From the NCBI GenBank assembly GCA_964465735.1, contig CAYXKT010000002.1:1-64000 (forward strand): a DNA stretch of 64,000 bases, given 5' to 3'. Made by a program: the position numbers and the translations under genes. The stretch is from Erginobacter sp964465735 (GTDB lineage: Bacteria > Auribacterota > Erginobacteria > Erginobacterales > Erginobacteraceae). Below, in pieces: positions 15,065 to 24,087 of the stretch. The first letter of the stretch is position 1. Each line of letters opens with the position of its first letter. The notes under the pieces are model-generated. The model was given only the letters and a program-made list of their open reading frames with translations. It searched no databases and was not told the origin of the DNA.

Positions 15065-17290
15065 CTATTTCGGGGATAAACCGGACTGGTCTATAATCAG
15101 GGGTTTCCCTTCGATCAGGAAGTAGTAACCGGCCGGTTGGCCGTCGAGACCAAGCAATTCTCGCGGTTGGTCCGGGAGAGCGAATTCTTCCATCACTTTC
15201 CGGATGGCGTCCCGGTTGGAAACAACCCCGATCACCGCGGCCGCCTGCCCCGTCTCCTTATGTTCCTTCAGGAACTCTCTCATTCCATCCTCCCCGGCCC
15301 GGTATTGCCGCCAGGGGTCGGGCACTACCTCCCGGTAGTCGTAATAACGGTTGATGGTAGTACGATGACGGTGAAGTCGTCCGGTGGCGGAGTAGCTGAG
15401 AAAATCCACCACCCGGCCCAGCCCAAGCTGGGTCATAATACGGGGACAATGGATAGAAAGGCGGTAGCCTTCCTGAAGCAGGGTGTCAGAGAGCCGGCCG
15501 ATCGCGGTCTGGTCGGGCTCCCGGCGGTTGAAGAACCGCTCCAGACCGAAGAGAGCGATTACCGACAGAAAAGCTGTCAGGAACAGAACCCCGCAGCCGA
15601 ACGGCAGTTTTCGCAGTCGGCCGGGAAAGATATCGGTCAGCGCCCGGCCGGTCTCCTGAATGAACGCCCCGGCCAGGAGGGCGGCCAGGGGAATGCCGAG
15701 AATGAGATGCCGGGGAACCGACCCGATCGGCCGAACCAGAATCATAAACGGGCCCAGGGCCGGAACCAGCCAGAGAAGGAGGACGGCCCCCCGGGTCCGC
15801 TTCCAGTTGCCCAGGCTCCAGCCCAACCCGAGCAGGGCCAGAAGGAAGGAGGCCCGGTTGAGCAGCCCCCTTCTCGGGGGATAAGTAAAACTCCCCGAAT
15901 CCCGGGCCCGGCAGAGGTTCCGGTAGAGAATATCCAGGTTCTCCATTAACTGGCCGGGGATCAGTTCCCAGCGGATCGACATATCCGCCCGGGATTGGCT
16001 GCCGATAAAGGGGTAGATGCTCCCCCCCTTGGAGCTGGTGTAGGCGGTATCGGCCACCATCTGGATATCCCCGGCCTGGATTATGAAGAAGACCGCGAAG
16101 ACGGCGCCGAAGGCCGCCATCTTGGCCCAGTCGCGGCGAAAAAATCCCCGGTAGAAAATGCTCCGGTGAATCAGAACCGCCGCCGCCAGGGGGACCAGAA
16201 ACCGGGTTGGAAGATAAAAGAAGTGGTTAAAACTCAGCAAAAATCCAAGGGCCAGGTAGATGACGATCCGCCCGCTCCGGACGGCTTTCAGGAGCAGGAG
16301 GAGAACCAGCAGAGTAAAGGCAATGCTCATACTCCCGAACATCCCGGCCCGATAGATGGTCAGATGCCAGGGCGAAAAGGTGAGCAGCACCCCCGCCGTT
16401 ATCCCCGCCGTCTCCCCGATCAGGCTTCTCCCCAGCAGATAGATAAGAAAAACACTCACCACCGCCCAGAAGACGGAACTGGCCCGAAAGACCACCAGGT
16501 GGACCCCGCCCAGCCGCATCAGAAAGGCCGCCGGGATGGTGAAGAGCGCCGAAGTGGACGAGTCGGCCCCATAGGAACGGGGAAAATAGCTCCAGATCAT
16601 CTCCCGGGTCGGCTGACTGCCCTCCAGGAACTGGACCGCGGCCAGGGCATTGGTAGCCTCGAACTCGTCGAACCGAGGGTTGCGATCCAGGGCGTGAAAA
16701 CCGATGGCCAGGTTCAGGACCATCAGGATCAATAACACCGGGAGGACAGAAAGGAGCCAACGCTTCCTCTCCATCGCCTGCTTCCTCTTCCCCCAAACCG
16801 CGCCCAGCAACGCGGTCAGAACCGCCACCAGGTAAAACCAGCGGGCGGAGGCGTTGTCTTTTCCGGTGATCAGCATCTCCGCCCGAACCCCGGAGAGCAG
16901 GGCGAGGGCATACCAGAAAAAAGCCGGCCGGCCTCGGGTCAGGGCAAACAGACCCAGTAGCAGGAAGAGGACCGCCCCCCCCACGATCAGGTTAGCCGAG
17001 TGGGCTAAAAAATACTCCTGGAGGAGATGGGCCGCTTTCCACGCCTCCCGGAGGATGGGTTCGAGAGAAGGAAGAGAACCGCCGGGGTAAAAGGCGGTCC
17101 GTTTGGCCTGGTTAAGCACCAGGGCGAAACTCAGCCCAAAGAGCAGCACCCCCCCAACGACCAAAAGAATCGCTCCTCTGATCCAGGCAGTTTTCCCCCG
17201 GCGAAGGAACAGCCCCACTATGATCAAAACTAACCCGATCAGGGCCGGAACAAAGAGCGGGTTATCAATCAAACCGGGAGTGGCGGACAT
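15065..17290 (-). CDS. GT-C (PMT/ArnT-like) membrane glycosyltransferase
   Basis: A 741-residue polytopic membrane protein, paralogue of 7119-9245. I place the start at the ATG at 17290 (MSATPGLIDNP), because AGGAGAG lies directly upstream, 12 bases past the stop of the preceding gene. A longer frame to 17422 would overlap that gene. The first ~200 residues add several membrane segments. The core begins with the acidic loop FDEFEA at ~207-212, followed by many hydrophobic helices. The last ~150 residues are soluble. It is probably co-transcribed with the GT2 enzyme and epimerase upstream, which could make and load the lipid-linked sugar it uses; that pathway is inferred. Confidence 0.74.
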   Translation of the reverse strand: MSATPGLIDNPLFVPALIGLVLIIVGLFLRRGKTAWIRGAILLVVGGVLLFGLSFALVLNQAKRTAFYPGGSLPSLEPILREAWKAAHLLQEYFLAHSANLIVGGAVLFLLLGLFALTRGRPAFFWYALALLSGVRAEMLITGKDNASARWFYLVAVLTALLGAVWGKRKQAMERKRWLLSVLPVLLILMVLNLAIGFHALDRNPRFDEFEATNALAAVQFLEGSQPTREMIWSYFPRSYGADSSTSALFTIPAAFLMRLGGVHLVVFRASSVFWAVVSVFLIYLLGRSLIGETAGITAGVLLTFSPWHLTIYRAGMFGSMSIAFTLLVLLLLLKAVRSGRIVIYLALGFLLSFNHFFYLPTRFLVPLAAAVLIHRSIFYRGFFRRDWAKMAAFGAVFAVFFIIQAGDIQMVADTAYTSSKGGSIYPFIGSQSRADMSIRWELIPGQLMENLDILYRNLCRARDSGSFTYPPRRGLLNRASFLLALLGLGWSLGNWKRTRGAVLLLWLVPALGPFMILVRPIGSVPRHLILGIPLAALLAGAFIQETGRALTDIFPGRLRKLPFGCGVLFLTAFLSVIALFGLERFFNRREPDQTAIGRLSDTLLQEGYRLSIHCPRIMTQLGLGRVVDFLSYSATGRLHRHRTTINRYYDYREVVPDPWRQYRAGEDGMREFLKEHKETGQAAAVIGVVSNRDAIRKVMEEFALPDQPRELLGLDGQPAGYYFLIEGKPLIIDQSGLSPK

Positions 17291-17301
17291 AACTTCTCTC
17301 C

Positions 17302-18090
17302 TCAGACTTCCCCGTCCCGATAAGCCGCGCTCTGCCGACGCCCGCGGAGAAATAATATTCGCAGGTAACCCCGGGCGGTCCGGATGATTTTCATCTTGCT
17401 CTTTCCCTGCCGTCGGGACCAATCAACCTTGAATTCAACCTCGGAGATGGACAGACGCAGCTCGACCATCTTGTAGAGCAACTCCACCATACATTCAAAA
17501 CCCGGACTCTCAACGATCCCGGGACCGAAAACTTCCTGGAGCCGGAGAATAGCTCCACCCCGGAAAAGCCGAAAAAAACTACTGAAAGTATTGAGCCCCC
17601 CCAAGCCAAGACCGACCTTGACCAGGGCGTTGGCCAGATGACTGATCAGGAGCCTGAAGGTCGAGACCTCAGAAAAGCCGCCCCCATAAGTATAGGGACT
17701 GGCCAGAACGACATCGTAACCTTCCCGGATCCGGACCAGCATCCGGGAGAGGGTCTCCAATCCGGAAGTATTATCAGCTTCCAATGTCGCCACCAGATCG
17801 TTTCTCCGCAGACTCCTCGAAAGCCGGGAAAAAGCGGCGGCAAAGGAACGGCCAGGGCCAAGATTGCGGACGTTGGTAATAAGATCGCAGCTCAGGCTGG
17901 ACCCCTGTTGGCGGATGATATCCCCTCCCCGATCCGAACTCCCATCGTCCACAGCCAGGACCCGAACCCGGTACCGGGGATGATTGGCGGCAAATTTTTC
18001 GATCTCTGAAAGTAACCGGGGAAGATTGGGGGCCTCATTATAAAAGGGAAAGACCAGATAGAGACACTGAGCAGCGGAAGAATCAGTCAC
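17302..18090 (-). CDS. Family 2 glycosyltransferase
   Basis: A 262-residue cytoplasmic GT-A enzyme. It has the family 2 start LVFPFYNEAPNLPRLL, the nucleotide-sugar-binding VLAVDDGSSDRGGDII and the metal-binding region LVATLEADNTSGLE, where the usual DxD is reduced to EADN. Near the C-terminus VDWSRRQGKSKMK resembles the acceptor-side loop of dolichyl-phosphate-mannose-synthase-like enzymes. There is no C-terminal membrane pair. It overlaps the epimerase gene by 8 bases and precedes a GT-C gene, consistent with producing a polyprenyl-phosphate sugar. Confidence 0.82.
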   Translation of the reverse strand: MTDSSAAQCLYLVFPFYNEAPNLPRLLSEIEKFAANHPRYRVRVLAVDDGSSDRGGDIIRQQGSSLSCDLITNVRNLGPGRSFAAAFSRLSRSLRRNDLVATLEADNTSGLETLSRMLVRIREGYDVVLASPYTYGGGFSEVSTFRLLISHLANALVKVGLGLGGLNTFSSFFRLFRGGAILRLQEVFGPGIVESPGFECMVELLYKMVELRLSISEVEFKVDWSRRQGKSKMKIIRTARGYLRILFLRGRRQSAAYRDGEV

Positions 18091-19069
18091 GGTTCCCCTC
18101 CCGCACCGCCTTGATGGTCATCTTCAGGGCGTCTTCAAAGGAAACCTGCGGGTGGTAGCCTAAGATTTCCTGGGCCCTGGTCAGATCCGGACACCGCCGA
18201 GTTATGTCCCGATACCGGCCGAAAACTTCGGAGAAAGGTATAAACTTCAGTTTCAAATCCTTCCCGGTGGCGGCCAGCCGGTGAATTATCCGAGCGGCCT
18301 TGACGACGCTGACCTCCTCGGTATTGCCCAGGTTGATGATATTCCCCACCGCCGCCGGCTGCTCCATCGCCAACACCGTTCCCCGCACCAGGTCAGAGAC
18401 ATAAGCCATTGAGCGGGTCTGGCTGCCGTCGCCGTGGATCACCACTTCCCGGTCATTGAGGACCGCCCGGACAAAGATCGGGATATGCCCCCCCGACCAC
18501 TGAAAACTGGAACGGGAGCTAAATCCTCCGAAATATCTCAAGACCACCACCGGCAGTCCGTACTGCTGGTGATAACCAAAGGCCAGCTGTTCGGCGTAAA
18601 GCTTGGAGACGGCGTAACTCCAGCGTTTGATCATACTCGGCCCGATCAACAGGTCCCCATCCTCCTGGAAAGGGAGATCGGGGGACATCCCGTAAACATC
18701 GGAGGTGGAGGCGAAGATTACCTTGGCGCCGGTGGAGCGGGCCGCTTCCAAAACATTCTCGGTCCCCCGGTTATTGACCAGCAGGGTGGGAAGTCGGAAG
18801 TCCTTCTCCCCGATCTTCTTCACCGCCGCCAGATGGACTATGGTCTGCACATCGCGGGCAAGTTCCCGGACCAGACCGCTATCGAGGACATCCCCCTGAA
18901 CAAACCGGGAATTGGGATCATTCCGCCAACGGGCGATATTCTCCAACCGGCCAAAACTCAGGTTATCCAGACCGATAACCCGGTAATTACCGCTCTCCAA
19001 GAGAGTGTCGAGAAGATGAGAACCGATCATCCCCGCCACCCCGGTTATCAGGATCTGTTTCTTGCTCAT
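18083..19069 (-). CDS. NAD-dependent sugar epimerase/dehydratase
   Basis: A 328-residue extended short-chain dehydrogenase. It has the Rossmann motif TGVAGMIGSH near residue 9, the family STSDVYG segment and the catalytic SYAVSK (YxxxK). The C-terminal half shows the substrate-domain pattern HGDGSQTRSMAYVSDLVRG. It belongs to the UDP-glucose 4-epimerase/dTDP-glucose dehydratase group; the exact sugar cannot be told. It is first in a three-gene run with the GT2 and GT-C genes. Confidence 0.85.
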   Translation of the reverse strand: MSKKQILITGVAGMIGSHLLDTLLESGNYRVIGLDNLSFGRLENIARWRNDPNSRFVQGDVLDSGLVRELARDVQTIVHLAAVKKIGEKDFRLPTLLVNNRGTENVLEAARSTGAKVIFASTSDVYGMSPDLPFQEDGDLLIGPSMIKRWSYAVSKLYAEQLAFGYHQQYGLPVVVLRYFGGFSSRSSFQWSGGHIPIFVRAVLNDREVVIHGDGSQTRSMAYVSDLVRGTVLAMEQPAAVGNIINLGNTEEVSVVKAARIIHRLAATGKDLKLKFIPFSEVFGRYRDITRRCPDLTRAQEILGYHPQVSFEDALKMTIKAVREGNRD

Positions 19070-19118
19070 TCTTTCCAGATAAGGTTTGAACCCGCTTGTG
19101 TACCCGATAAAGGATATA

Positions 19119-19281
19119 ACCTAAGTTGAGCGATTATTGCGGATGAAATGTGCTAAGATTTTGCTGGCCGACGGGTTGCGAAAACCGCAGCCATATCCAG
19201 GAGATATGGCGAGGATTTTCAATATCCGTTCGGACGCAAAAGATTGGTGCAGTTCGCCGCATAGAATCGCTCAATTTAGGT
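19119..19281 (+). repeat. MITE-like 163-bp repeat, complete copy C
   Basis: Starts ACCTAAGTTGAGCGATT and ends AATCGCTCAATTTAGGT, flanked by the direct duplication ATA (19116-19118 and 19282-19284). Inside is a perfect hairpin CCATATC-CAGGA-GATATGG. It occupies about half of the 321-bp gap between the divergent blocks at 19069 and 19391. The sequence equals copy B by eye. Confidence 0.9.
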
Positions 19282-19354
19282 ATAATACTATCTTAGTCTG
19301 GGTAAAGCAAAAATAAATCGTTGAGAAAGATAACCCGAGGAAGACGACTACCGG

Positions 19355-19384
19355 TTGACAATTCGGGGTCCGTTCTCCTATTAT
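19355..19384 (+). promoter_or_regulatory. Candidate sigma-70 promoter of the plus-strand polysaccharide block
   Basis: TTGACA (19355-19360), an 18-base spacer and TATTAT (19379-19384). The ATG follows 7 bases after the -10 with no Shine-Dalgarno, so the transcript could start at or next to the initiation codon (leaderless). Confidence 0.5.
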
Positions 19385-19390
19385 ACAAGT

Positions 19391-20248
19391 ATGAAAGATA
19401 TTTCTGTCATTATACCGGCTTACAACGAAGAGGCGGGGATCGGGCAAGTGCTGGCGGAGGTGGAGGAAGTTATGCGGGGTAGCGGACTTGACTTCGAGAT
19501 CATCGTGGTCAACGACGGGTCGACCGACCGGACAGCGGAGATTGTCCAGAAGACCGGAGCGGTTCTCCTGGAGCAGCCGGCCAACCGGGGCTACGGGGCC
19601 TCGCTGAAGCTGGGGATCCATCGGGCGAAGTTCGAACGGGTCCTGATCCTGGACGCCGATGGAACCTACCCGCCGGAAGCGATCCCCCGGTTGCTGGAAA
19701 AAGCCGATGACTTCGAGATGGTAGTGGGGTCCCGAACCGGGGAGAACGTTGCCATCCCGGCCTTCCGGCGGTTCCCCAAATGGCTGCTGAAGAAGCTGGC
19801 GGATTACCTGGTGGGGATGAAGATACCCGACCTCAACTCCGGGCTGCGGATCTTCCGGAAGTCGGCGGCGGAAAAATTTCTTCCCATCCTCCCCGACGGC
19901 TTCTCCTTCACGACCACGATCACGGTCGCCTTCCTTTCCAGCAGTCTTCCGGTACACTATGCCCCGATCGACTACTACAAGCGTTCCGGGCGTTCCAAGT
20001 TCCGCCCGCTTCAGGATACCCTCAATCTTTTAAACCTGATCATCCGGACCAGCCTCTACTTCAACCCCCTGAAGATCTTCGTCCCTGCCGGCACCTCCCT
20101 GCTGGTGGCCGGGTTGGCCCTTCTGGTCCACCGGCTGATCGCCGGGGGGGGAGGGATGGTAACCACGGTGGTATTGCTGATGGCCGGACTCCAGCTCCTC
20201 GCCCTGGGGTTGCTGGCCGACCTGATTGATAAAAGATCCTCCCAATGA
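19391..20248 (+). CDS. Family 2 glycosyltransferase, DPM1/GtrB-like
   Basis: A 285-residue enzyme. ISVIIPAYNEEAGIGQVL opens the GT-A fold, followed by IIVVNDGSTDRTAE, the metal site ILDADGTYPPE and the acceptor-side RSGRSKFRPLQD. Two C-terminal hydrophobic segments (residues ~225-280) anchor it in the membrane. This is the layout of polyprenyl-phosphate mannose/glucose synthases. Start chosen at the ATG at 19391, since it opens directly into the conserved motif and the upstream codons overlap the promoter. Its stop overlaps the next ATG by 4 bases (ATGA). Confidence 0.87.
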   Translation: MKDISVIIPAYNEEAGIGQVLAEVEEVMRGSGLDFEIIVVNDGSTDRTAEIVQKTGAVLLEQPANRGYGASLKLGIHRAKFERVLILDADGTYPPEAIPRLLEKADDFEMVVGSRTGENVAIPAFRRFPKWLLKKLADYLVGMKIPDLNSGLRIFRKSAAEKFLPILPDGFSFTTTITVAFLSSSLPVHYAPIDYYKRSGRSKFRPLQDTLNLLNLIIRTSLYFNPLKIFVPAGTSLLVAGLALLVHRLIAGGGGMVTTVVLLMAGLQLLALGLLADLIDKRSSQ

Positions 20249-21666
20249 AGGTTCTTCTGATCAACCCGCCCCGGGAGAATGAACTGACCGGGAACAATCC
20301 GGCCCTGATCGACGAAAGCCGGGGATATAACCCACCCCTGGGTCTGCTTTATCTGGCCGGCTACCTGGAAGCAAAAACCTCTTATCAAGTCGTGATCTGC
20401 GACGCGCAGGTTGAGGAGATCTCCTACCCGCAACTGGGAGAGCGGATCCGGGAGGCCGCGCCCGACCTGGTCGGACTGACCGCGATGACCTTCACTCTCC
20501 TTGACGTGATCAAAACCGCTCGGCTGGTCAAGGAAATCTCCCCTTCCCTGCCGGTGATGGTCGGCGGGGTCCACGCCTTTCTCTACCCGGAGGAGACCGT
20601 TAACCTCCCTGAGATTGATTATGTCTTGAGCGGTGAGGGAGAAGAGAGTTTCGCCCTTCTCCTGGACCGGCTGGAGAATCAGGGCGACCTCAATACCGTT
20701 CCCGGCCTGACCTACCAGAAAGACGGCCGGATCTGTTCCAGCCCAGCCCCGCCGCTCTGCGCCGATCTCGACTCCCTCCCCTTCCCCGCGCGGCAGCTCA
20801 CTCCCTGGCAAAAATACAGTTCGGTGATGGCCAAACGGCAGCCGATCACCACGATGTTCACCAGTCGGGGCTGTCCCTTCCGCTGCTCCTTCTGCGCCCG
20901 CCCCCACCTGGGAAAACAGTTCCGCTACCGTTCGGCTGAAAACGTGGTCGATGAGATGGAAGAGTGCGTAAAGTTGGGGATCCAGGAATTTCTGATCTAC
21001 GATGACACCTTCACCGTCAACCGCGACCGGGTGCTGGCGGTCTGTGAGGAGATCCGCCGCCGGAAGCTGGCGATCGGCTGGGATATCCGGGCGAGGGTGG
21101 ATTGTGTGGACGAAGAGATGCTAAAGCAGCTTAAAGCCACCGGTTGCGAACGGATCCACTACGGGGTGGAGGCGGGGACGGAGAAGATTTTGCGGGTCCT
21201 GAACAAGGGAATCACCAGGAAACAGGCTCGGGATACGATCGCCCTGACCCGGCAGATCGGGATCGAGACTCTGGCCTACTTTATGATCGGATCCCCAACC
21301 GAGACCCGGGAGGATATCCTGACAACAATCCGGTTCGCGCTGGAGCTGAAACCGGACTTCGTGCATATTACTATCCTCTGTCCCTTTCCAGGGACCGCAA
21401 TCTATGAGCAAGGACTAAAGGAAGGCGTCTTCTCCCGGGACCACTGGCGGGATTTCGCCGCCAACCCGACCCCCGACTTCTCCCCGCCTTACTGGAATGA
21501 GCTTCTCTCTGATACCGAGCTACAGGAACTCTTGCAATTAGCCTATAAAAAATTCTATACTCGCCCGTCTTATCTCCTGAAAAGAGCTCTCCAGGTCAGA
21601 TCTCTGCGGGAGTTTAAAACCAAGTTCAATGCCGGCTGGAAAATTTTCCGGATGAAAAATCGGTAA
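20245..21666 (+). CDS. B12-binding-domain radical SAM protein
   Basis: A 473-residue protein with two domains. The N-terminal ~180 residues form a cobalamin-binding-like Rossmann domain (MKVLLINPPRE, then VGLTAMTFTL and VMVGGVHAFLYPEE). The radical SAM domain has the cluster motif CPFRCSFC at ~210-217, where three Cys bind the 4Fe-4S cluster that cleaves SAM, and later GVEAGTEKILRVLNKG. The family often does C-methylation or related chemistry on sugars, lipids or antibiotics. Context suggests a glycolipid or polysaccharide substrate, but none can be named. Confidence 0.88.
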   Translation: MKVLLINPPRENELTGNNPALIDESRGYNPPLGLLYLAGYLEAKTSYQVVICDAQVEEISYPQLGERIREAAPDLVGLTAMTFTLLDVIKTARLVKEISPSLPVMVGGVHAFLYPEETVNLPEIDYVLSGEGEESFALLLDRLENQGDLNTVPGLTYQKDGRICSSPAPPLCADLDSLPFPARQLTPWQKYSSVMAKRQPITTMFTSRGCPFRCSFCARPHLGKQFRYRSAENVVDEMEECVKLGIQEFLIYDDTFTVNRDRVLAVCEEIRRRKLAIGWDIRARVDCVDEEMLKQLKATGCERIHYGVEAGTEKILRVLNKGITRKQARDTIALTRQIGIETLAYFMIGSPTETREDILTTIRFALELKPDFVHITILCPFPGTAIYEQGLKEGVFSRDHWRDFAANPTPDFSPPYWNELLSDTELQELLQLAYKKFYTRPSYLLKRALQVRSLREFKTKFNAGWKIFRMKNR

Positions 21667-21887
21667 GGATTCAAGACCCCCGATCGGCTTATCTCGTCGG
21701 ATCCAAATGAACACCCGGAATGCTTTGAACTGATTCACCTGCCGGATAAACTGGCAGGAGCCTGGAGAAAATAGGGGGGCCGAAATAGCGCCCCCGGCGG
21801 GCTTCTCCGGCCGGAGCAAAAATTCTCAGACTACCAGCAGGTAAAACCAAATAAGCTATTATCGGAAAAACGGATAAATTAAATCAA

Positions 21888-23945
21888 ATGGCGAAGAAAC
21901 GGAAAATACGGCCGGAGGCGACGACCCCGGCAGCGATATCTTTTAAGTACCGGCCGACGGCAAAGAAAATTATCACCGGCCTCTTTCTGCTGGCAGTGGT
22001 TCTCTCTTTCTTTCTCCGATTCTACGACCTGGAACTTAAGCCACTCCACCACGACGAGGGGGTCAACTCCTGGTTCTTGCTCAACCTGAAAGCTGACTTC
22101 CCCGGCGGCTGGACCTACGACCCCTCAAACTATCACGGGCCCTTCCTCTTCTTCACCCATATCATTCCCCTGGCCATTTACGAAAGCGTCTTTTCGCTAC
22201 GCTGTATGGTGGCCCTCTTCGGCTCCCTGACCATCTGGCTCCTCTGGCCGCTGCGGCGAAAAATCGGCCGGGTCGGGGTAACGGCGGCCGCCTTTCTCCT
22301 CGCCATCTCTCCCTCCCATCTCTTCTTCTCCCGGACCAACATTCACGAAATTTACCTGGTCTTTTTCACCCTGGGGACAGTGGTCGGGATTGTCCGACTC
22401 TGGGAGACTAAGAAACCAATTTATCTGATCCTGGCCGTCGCCTGCTGGGCCTGGGTGATCACGGTCAAGGAGACCTACATCATCACCGCCGGGTCCTGGT
22501 TCTGGGCCGCAGTCGGGACCTACATCTGGTTCTCCATCACCCGCCGGAATGACGAAATTCCACCCAAATACGCGGCCCGAGAAATGGGGGGGTGGCTGAA
22601 GACTCACTATGCGGCGATCTGGTTAGCGGCGGGAGTCTTCGTCCTGATTATCATCATCTATTATTCCTCCCTCTTCACCAGCCTGAAAGGAACCACCAGC
22701 GATCTGATCGAAAGCCTGATGATCTGGCAGAAGACCGGGACCAAGGGTGCCGGACACGAGAAACCTTTCTTTTACTGGTGGTGGCTGCTGCGGGACTTTG
22801 AGCTACCGATCTTCATCATCGGGGTCCTCGGACTCGCTCTGGCGACAGTCCGGAGAAACGCCTTTGCCGTCTTCTGTGTCATCTGGGCGGTAGTGATGTT
22901 TTTAATCCATTCCTCAATCGCCTACAAGACCCCCTGGCTGGCGCTTAACTTTATGCTTCCCCTGGTTCTCCTGGCCGGTTTCTTCTGCGAGCAGCTTTAT
23001 CGTTCTCTGAGAAAGACCCCGGTACTGGCCGGGGCGGCCGGAGTCATCTTCGCCGGTGGACTTCTGGCCTGGGGGACCGGGATCAGCCGGACAGTCAATT
23101 TCATCGAATACGACGATGATCGCCATATGATCGTCTATTCCCAGACCCGACGCGACCTCAACGACCTGGTCGCGGCGATCGAGGAGTACGCCCACGAGCA
23201 GGGCCAGGGCTACACCACCGAGATCAAGATCGTCTCCGACGAGTACTGGCCGCTCCAGTGGTATTTAAGGGAATATCCCCGGGTAGGTTTCTGGGGAAAG
23301 GTGCTCCCCGATTCCGATGGACCGATCGTGATCGGCCGTTCCACCACCCGGAACGAACTGGAAAAAGTTCTCCAGGACACCTACTCCTCCGAACTCTACA
23401 GTGTCCGGCCGGGGCTGGATCTTTATCTCTACACCCGCCTCCACCGGGGGAGAGTCCCGAAAGAAGAACTCCCGGCCCCGGAGCCGATGGGGATAACAAA
23501 GGCTGATCTCCAACCGGGACTGGTCGGCAGTTACTTCAACAAGGTTAATCCGGTCGGCCGGGCCGACGATACCCGGATTGAGGATCAGTTTGAATTTCAC
23601 TATAACAGCCCGGCGGAGACCAGGGCCGGGCTCGGGTTTTCGCCGCCCTTAAGCATTCTCTGGGAAGGAATAATCGAGATCCCCCGGGCAGGGACCTATG
23701 TTTTTGCCACCGAGTCCGACGACGGCTCCTGGATCTTTATCGGCGAGCGGCAGGTAGTCGATAACGGCGGGGCCCACGCAATGCAGTATCGCTCCGGAGA
23801 GATCACCCTGGAGGAAGGGTTTTATCCACTGAAGATCAAGTACTTCGAAGTCGGCGGCGGGGCGGTCCTCAAGGTCTTCTGGTCCCCCCCGGGGGAGAGC
23901 GAGGAGCCGATCCCTCCCGGGCGCCTCTTCCACCAGAAACGGTAA
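21888..23945 (+). CDS. Agl23-like GT-C membrane protein with C-terminal PA14 domain
   Basis: A 685-residue protein. A charged N-terminus is followed by a GT-C core whose first loop reads LHHDEGVNSW (residues ~53-62), then DPSNYHGPF, as in the Agl23/TIGR03663 flippase-associated family known from archaeal N-glycosylation loci and many bacteria. About ten membrane segments follow. Residues ~510-685 form a PA14-type beta domain (LVGSYFN, then TYVFATESDDGSWIFIGERQVVDNGG and VLKVFWSPP), which in other proteins binds carbohydrates. A 221-bp gap separates it from the radical SAM gene, and it has no clear Shine-Dalgarno. Function in lipid-linked sugar transfer is inferred. Confidence 0.78.
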   Translation: MAKKRKIRPEATTPAAISFKYRPTAKKIITGLFLLAVVLSFFLRFYDLELKPLHHDEGVNSWFLLNLKADFPGGWTYDPSNYHGPFLFFTHIIPLAIYESVFSLRCMVALFGSLTIWLLWPLRRKIGRVGVTAAAFLLAISPSHLFFSRTNIHEIYLVFFTLGTVVGIVRLWETKKPIYLILAVACWAWVITVKETYIITAGSWFWAAVGTYIWFSITRRNDEIPPKYAAREMGGWLKTHYAAIWLAAGVFVLIIIIYYSSLFTSLKGTTSDLIESLMIWQKTGTKGAGHEKPFFYWWWLLRDFELPIFIIGVLGLALATVRRNAFAVFCVIWAVVMFLIHSSIAYKTPWLALNFMLPLVLLAGFFCEQLYRSLRKTPVLAGAAGVIFAGGLLAWGTGISRTVNFIEYDDDRHMIVYSQTRRDLNDLVAAIEEYAHEQGQGYTTEIKIVSDEYWPLQWYLREYPRVGFWGKVLPDSDGPIVIGRSTTRNELEKVLQDTYSSELYSVRPGLDLYLYTRLHRGRVPKEELPAPEPMGITKADLQPGLVGSYFNKVNPVGRADDTRIEDQFEFHYNSPAETRAGLGFSPPLSILWEGIIEIPRAGTYVFATESDDGSWIFIGERQVVDNGGAHAMQYRSGEITLEEGFYPLKIKYFEVGGGAVLKVFWSPPGESEEPIPPGRLFHQKR

Positions 23946-23989
23946 CTCAAAGCGAACCTTTCGGGGCCCGCCAGGAAAGTTGATCTCAC

Positions 23990-24019
23990 TTGACACCGGG
24001 ACTGAAGATCGGGTATCTT
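23990..24019 (+). promoter_or_regulatory. Candidate sigma-70 promoter
   Basis: TTGACA (23990-23995), an 18-base spacer and TATCTT (24014-24019), about 70 bases upstream of the lipoprotein start at 24088. It would start a separate transcript for the lipoprotein and outer-membrane barrel. Confidence 0.5.
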
Positions 24020-24087
24020 TTAATATCTATGGTTGTTTGCCTGAAACCAATTCCGGAGCCCCCACATTCGGGGAAAAGGAGGAACAG

